Notes under the pieces: model-generated
What the model was told of the DNA's origin: nothing
What the model saw: only the letters and a program-made list of their open reading frames with translations
Database searches by the model: none
Made by a program: the position numbers and the translations under genes
Shown here: positions 60,550 through 64,000 of the stretch, piece by piece
Layout: every line of letters begins with the position of its first letter
Position numbering within the stretch: the first letter of the stretch is position 1
Source of the DNA: Tengunoibacter tsumagoiensis
GTDB lineage: Bacteria; Chloroflexota; Ktedonobacteria; Ktedonobacterales; Ktedonobacteraceae
Length of the DNA stretch: 64,000 bases
Direction of reading: 5' to 3'
Assembly: GCF_003967535.1 (NCBI RefSeq)
Contig: NZ_BIFR01000001.1
Coordinates: forward strand, 2,231,001-2,295,000

Positions 60550-61005
60550 TTATAGAAGCTTTGCAGCGATACGATGAATTTCTTCAGTTATGTGTTGGGC
60601 CGCCTCGGTGTCTCCACGCTCCAAAGCATCCCAATAGGCAACTTTCTCCTCAAGGTACTGTTTTCTGATCTGCAATTGTTCGATTTCACGTTCGAGTTCT
60701 CTTGCATGCGTCTGAAAGAGTTCCTTTTGTTGTGCAGCGCTCTGCGTTCCTTGTTCGAGCAAGTGCAGATATGTTCGCATATCCTCTATAGAGAGGCCAC
60801 TGGCGCGAAGACAGGCGAGTGCATTGACCACGCTTACGGTAGTGGCAGGATACCGCCTGTGACCACTGCTCGGATCCCTCGGAACAGGTTGTATGAGGCC
60901 GATCTTCTCGTAGTATCGAAGTGTAGGTTCGGGCAGACCACTCTGTTGAGACAATTCTTGAATTGTGAATGAGTCTGACTTTGATATGGTTGATGCATTT
61001 CTCAT
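60550..61005 (-). CDS. MerR-family regulator, leaderless
   Basis: 151 residues. HTH F-T-I-Q-E-L-S-Q-Q-S-G-L-P-E-P-T-L-R-Y-Y-E-K-I-G-L-I, then a long dimer coiled coil (E-L-E-R-E-I-E-Q-L-Q-I). No metal-binding cysteines, so it is of the ligand or redox-sensing MerR kind. ATG at 61005 lies 6 nt after the -10 box with no ribosome site. Its operator is the 18-bp palindrome just upstream; it heads the SDR operon. Confidence 0.9.
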   Translation of the reverse strand: MRNASTISKSDSFTIQELSQQSGLPEPTLRYYEKIGLIQPVPRDPSSGHRRYPATTVSVVNALACLRASGLSIEDMRTYLHLLEQGTQSAAQQKELFQTHARELEREIEQLQIRKQYLEEKVAYWDALERGDTEAAQHITEEIHRIAAKLL

Positions 61006-61011
61006 GGTGTT

Positions 61012-61042
61012 AGTATAGACAACTTAAAGCGCTTTAAGTCAA
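61012..61042 (-). promoter_or_regulatory. MerR-type promoter with 19-nt spacer and palindrome
   Basis: On the minus strand TTGACT, 19 nt, TATACT. The spacer holds most of ACTTAAAGCGCTTTAAGT (61022-61039), a perfect 18-bp palindrome. The long spacer is the hallmark of MerR-activated promoters. Confidence 0.85.
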
Positions 61043-61104
61043 GGGACATGACAAAGATGGTTGCCTTATGGAAAAGAGTCTGCCTTCTTTAATAAAAATA
61101 TTTT

Positions 61105-62487
61105 TTATAAGCTATCTTCTATTGTAACTGTTTCAATGGGTTTTCTAACTTTAGAAACCATGCTTCGCCTTTGATGCAATGCATAGTAAGCATACAAAGA
61201 GGCTGATAAAAATAGTAAGCCTATTACTATGAATATACTGTCTAAAGATCGAAAGTATATTCCTGCTATCTGAAAATGCACTTTTGCTAAGAGCACGCTC
61301 GCAACATAACCAGCTGAAATTGCTGAAAACAATGAAGCAAAGAGGGAGAGAGGGGTAAGAACTGATATAACCCGACCAATCAGTTTTGGTGGTGTTTCAT
61401 TGAGCAACAATGGGCTAGCAGCTACCCGCATCGCTGCTAGTAATGCGCCAAATATAAAAAATAATGGCAAGGCAGGAATAAAAGAGGTCATACGTGACAT
61501 TATAATGACACACAAACCCAATCCTGCCAGAGACAGATATAAAAGCCGTTTTAGACCAATTTTCGATGCAAATTTTCCTCCAACGAAAGCTCCTCCAATC
61601 ATACCTCCTCCTAGCGCTGCTCCAACAAATCCTGCGAACGAAACAGGAGTGTATAGATTGTTGGGAAGGAAGAAAATGTAGAGTGCATCGAAAGCGCCTG
61701 CACCAAATGTAGCTATAAAAGAAGCAATAATGATTGTCCGAATAAGATGATTTCCAAAAGAAAAACGGAGTCCCTCTGTAAACTCATTCCACAAAGTGCT
61801 ATTGACTACTTTCTCTTGTGTCACAATTGGGGTGTTGATAACCCAGATAGTGAAGAACGAAATGCAAAAGGTAAATGCATCAAAAAGTAACGCCCATTGA
61901 AGGCCCATGGTAAATAATAGTGGTGCAGCTAAAGGTGGTCCAACAATCGCAGCGAAGGCCTGCATTGTTTGGGACAGACCAGCCGCTTTAGGTCGACTTT
62001 CTTGAGGGACGATTTTGGCCAATAAGCCCATATTTGCCGGGCTAAAAAATTGAGAACAGATGCTATTCAAAAAAGTTACAACATAGATTGCTCCAAGTTG
62101 GACAAGCAGAGGAGGGTGTCCAGATGTAAAAAAAGGCCAGGGAATAATTCCAGTGAAAAACACCAGGGAGAATGAAAGCAATGCGCGTATGACATCCATA
62201 CGTATCATGGTTAAGCGATTGTCCCAACGATCAACAAATACTCCTGCAAGTGGCCCTACTAAGAGACTTGGGACCATAGATATCACGAGAACTCCACTCA
62301 TAGCCAAGGGGGCCCAGGATTGTCCATCAGCTATAATTGTGACAATCCATAAAACAAGAGTATACGTTGATATCTGATCACCAATCTGTGAGATAATTTG
62401 GCCTGTAAAGAGAAAGGCATAATTACGATTAATTAACAGCTCTGATTTTAAGATCCGATCTACTAGCTTAGCGTTTGTTGTCTTCAT
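61105..62487 (-). CDS. MFS exporter (DHA3/macrolide-efflux-like)
   Basis: 460 residues, twelve membrane helices. S-Q-I-G-D-Q-I-S near 35, D-R-W-D-N-R-L-T-M-I-R-M-D near 86 and R-V-I-S-V-L-T-P-L near 370 resemble DHA3-type efflux proteins, which export drugs or lipids. The gene is visibly richer in A/T than its neighbours, consistent with lateral transfer. AAAGGA precedes the start. Confidence 0.82.
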   Translation of the reverse strand: MKTTNAKLVDRILKSELLINRNYAFLFTGQIISQIGDQISTYTLVLWIVTIIADGQSWAPLAMSGVLVISMVPSLLVGPLAGVFVDRWDNRLTMIRMDVIRALLSFSLVFFTGIIPWPFFTSGHPPLLVQLGAIYVVTFLNSICSQFFSPANMGLLAKIVPQESRPKAAGLSQTMQAFAAIVGPPLAAPLLFTMGLQWALLFDAFTFCISFFTIWVINTPIVTQEKVVNSTLWNEFTEGLRFSFGNHLIRTIIIASFIATFGAGAFDALYIFFLPNNLYTPVSFAGFVGAALGGGMIGGAFVGGKFASKIGLKRLLYLSLAGLGLCVIIMSRMTSFIPALPLFFIFGALLAAMRVAASPLLLNETPPKLIGRVISVLTPLSLFASLFSAISAGYVASVLLAKVHFQIAGIYFRSLDSIFIVIGLLFLSASLYAYYALHQRRSMVSKVRKPIETVTIEDSL

Positions 62488-62933
62488 GAAGAAATCCTTT
62501 CTTTAGAAACTGACAAAATCGTCTTAAAATAAGAAAAAGACACATAAGCGTTAGCCTTCTAATGATCTATTTAAGTTTCCTAAGCCTCTAATAGTTGATG
62601 GTGAATATATAGAAATTCATCTATTAGACAGCGATGTAGGAGTATTTCTCACCCTCCCCAGGCTTCCCCTCTTGTAGCTAGCTTTGAAATAGAGAATGAC
62701 ATTTTTCTTGTTTACCTGTCTTCCTCCTTTCCTTTTCATGCCATGAGAATAAAACCTGAATCAATATTCTGTCTACTGAACTCTACATATAACATTGGGA
62801 GAAATTAATTTCTTGTATTGTAGCGTATTATATTGAATTACACCTGCATTCACCGAGCTTGCATATAATATTCGTAACTACTCAGGTGGACTAAAGAATT
62901 GCATTTGCTTGGCCCATCAGGTACAGTGTAGGT
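62488..62933. other. AT-rich intergenic region before IS66
   Basis: About 450 nt, A/T-rich, no ORF. GTAACTACTCAGGTGG at 62874-62889 begins with GTAA as IS66-group inverted repeats often do, and could be the left end of the element; unproven without the other end. Confidence 0.4.
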
Positions 62934-64000
62934 ATGGACAAAGATCAACAGATACAGCAGAAAGATCAGCAGATTGCGCAGTTGGAAGCGGCACTGCAGC
63001 AAGCGGTCCAAACGATTGAGCAACTGCAACAACGCATCCAAGAACTGGAGCAGCGGTTGGCAAAAGACAGCCACAATAGTCATTTGCCGCCCTCTTCTGA
63101 CCGTTTTGTTCGCCAACCCAAAAGTTTGCGCCCCAAAAGCGAGAAACCTTCAGGAGGACAAAAAGGGCATCCTGGCAAGCATCTGATGATGAGTGCCACT
63201 CCTGATCACATCATTGTCCATCCACCTGATCTCTGCTGGGACTGCCAGCAGGATTTGACCACCCAACCCATCCTCGCCATCACGCGTCGGCAGGTCATTG
63301 ATCTTCCCACAAGCGCCGTGCAGATTTGGGAGCATCAAGCTCAGACCAAATGCTGTCCCCGTTGCCATTCTCAGACGACCGCTCCCTTTCCTGAGCAGGT
63401 CAGTGCTGCGGTGCAATACGGCTCCACCATCCAGGCCATCGCTGTCTATCTCTCGCAGGTCCAGTTGCTGCCCAATGAGCGGGTCTGTCAAGTGATGAAG
63501 GACCTCTTGGGCGTTACGATCTCGTGTGGATCGTTGCACAACTGGATGGCACGCTGTGCTCAGGCGATTGAACCAATCGAAGAGCAGATCAAAACGGCGT
63601 TGCGACGAGCAAAGGTCATGCATCAAGACGAAACCGGTTTGTATGTGGCTGGAACAAGACAGTGGATGCATGTGGCTTGTACCAAGACATTGACCCACTT
63701 TGGCGTGCATGAAAAACGAGGCCGAGAAGCCATGGATTCCATTGGAATTGTGCCTCATTTTCGTGGGATCAGTGTTCACGATGGCTGGGCTTCTTACCAG
63801 GGCTACCTGTGCCAACATGCCCTGTGCAATGTTCATCATCTGCGGGAATTGACGTTTCTGGCAGAAGAACACCAGCAGGCATGGGCGGCTGAGATGATCG
63901 ATCTGCTGCTGCACATCAAAGACGCCGTGCACGATGCTCAATCGCGTGGGCACAGCGCCTTGTCGCCTCCGGTGCGTGCCGAGTTTGAAGCCCTCTATCG
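62934..64000 (+). mobile_element. IS66-family transposase (3' partial)
   Basis: The frame is open from the ATG at 62934 to the window edge (about 355 codons), so the gene continues beyond. Gln-rich N-terminal coiled coil (Q-L-E-A-A-L-Q-Q-A-V-Q-T-I-E-Q-L-Q-Q), the family motif S-G-G-Q-K-G-H-P-G-K near 83, a zinc-type C-x2-C / C-C-x2-C pair (C-W-D-C, C-C-P-R-C), and DDE-catalytic stretches M-H-Q-D-E-T-G and H-D-G-W-A-S-Y. The last catalytic Glu lies beyond the window. No accessory TnpA/TnpB genes upstream, as in single-gene members. Confidence 0.88.

Overview
The window looks like chromosomal DNA of a soil-type Ktedonobacterales bacterium (phylum Chloroflexota). This is an inference from protein character and gene mix: many two-component and GAF-based regulators, CGNR/ABATE zinc-finger regulators, AHSA1 proteins, HSL-type esterases, an F420-type oxidoreductase and an IS66 transposase, at roughly balanced base composition. 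No rRNA or marker gene fixes the taxonomy. Genes are dense, and most have a Shine-Dalgarno site 5-10 nt from the start. Three regulator genes instead have a -10 box exactly 6 nt before ATG, which predicts leaderless mRNAs.

Layout. 0-10 kb: a zinc-ribbon membrane protein cut by the left edge, a beta-propeller membrane protein, a secreted DUF4397 protein, class I aldolase (fbaB), an MFS sugar-type transporter, thioredoxin reductase (trxB), a MarR regulator and an M20 peptidase. 10-15 kb: an AHSA1-ArsR-AHSA1 operon behind a perfect operator palindrome, then a VOC-PPOX-MBL operon divergent from a CGNR regulator. 15-25 kb: a subtilase, erpA, a pseudo-receiver, a CDGSH-like protein, a ROK protein, a convergent response regulator/7TM histidine kinase pair, ArsR plus a CDF zinc exporter, and TetR. 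25-31 kb: a GAF/PucR regulator divergent from an NCS1 permease and cytosine deaminase (codA); the permease leader carries two mutually exclusive terminator hairpins. 31-38 kb: a GAF/PAS kinase with an NtrC-like partner whose GAFTGA loop is degenerate, an XRE-GAF protein, a CheY-like protein, a small membrane protein, then tRNA-Pro and tRNA-Gly.

38-47 kb: a PhyH dioxygenase, an LLM-class oxidoreductase, membrane proteins, a membrane-anchored HSL esterase and an OmpR/kinase pair. Related promoters with TGACA-N6-TGACA repeats recur in this segment, one as a partial duplicate with a dead gene start, which suggests a local regulon of the OmpR-type regulator. 47-54 kb: an MBL hydrolase, TetR, a methyltransferase, a second CGNR regulator, an ArsR-PhzF-ornithine cyclodeaminase-nitroreductase operon and a tautomerase. 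54-64 kb is more accessory: a truncated SGNH esterase, MFS, an AHSA1 gene remnant that keeps an operator like that of the 10 kb operon, DoxX, an HSL esterase with an Lrp regulator, a MerR-SDR operon, an AT-rich MFS exporter, and an IS66 transposase that runs off the right edge.

No CRISPR array, phage, toxin-antitoxin or restriction system was seen. The strongest leads are regulatory: the TGACA-repeat promoter family, the permease attenuator, the leaderless regulators, and the operator shared between a live operon and a dead copy.
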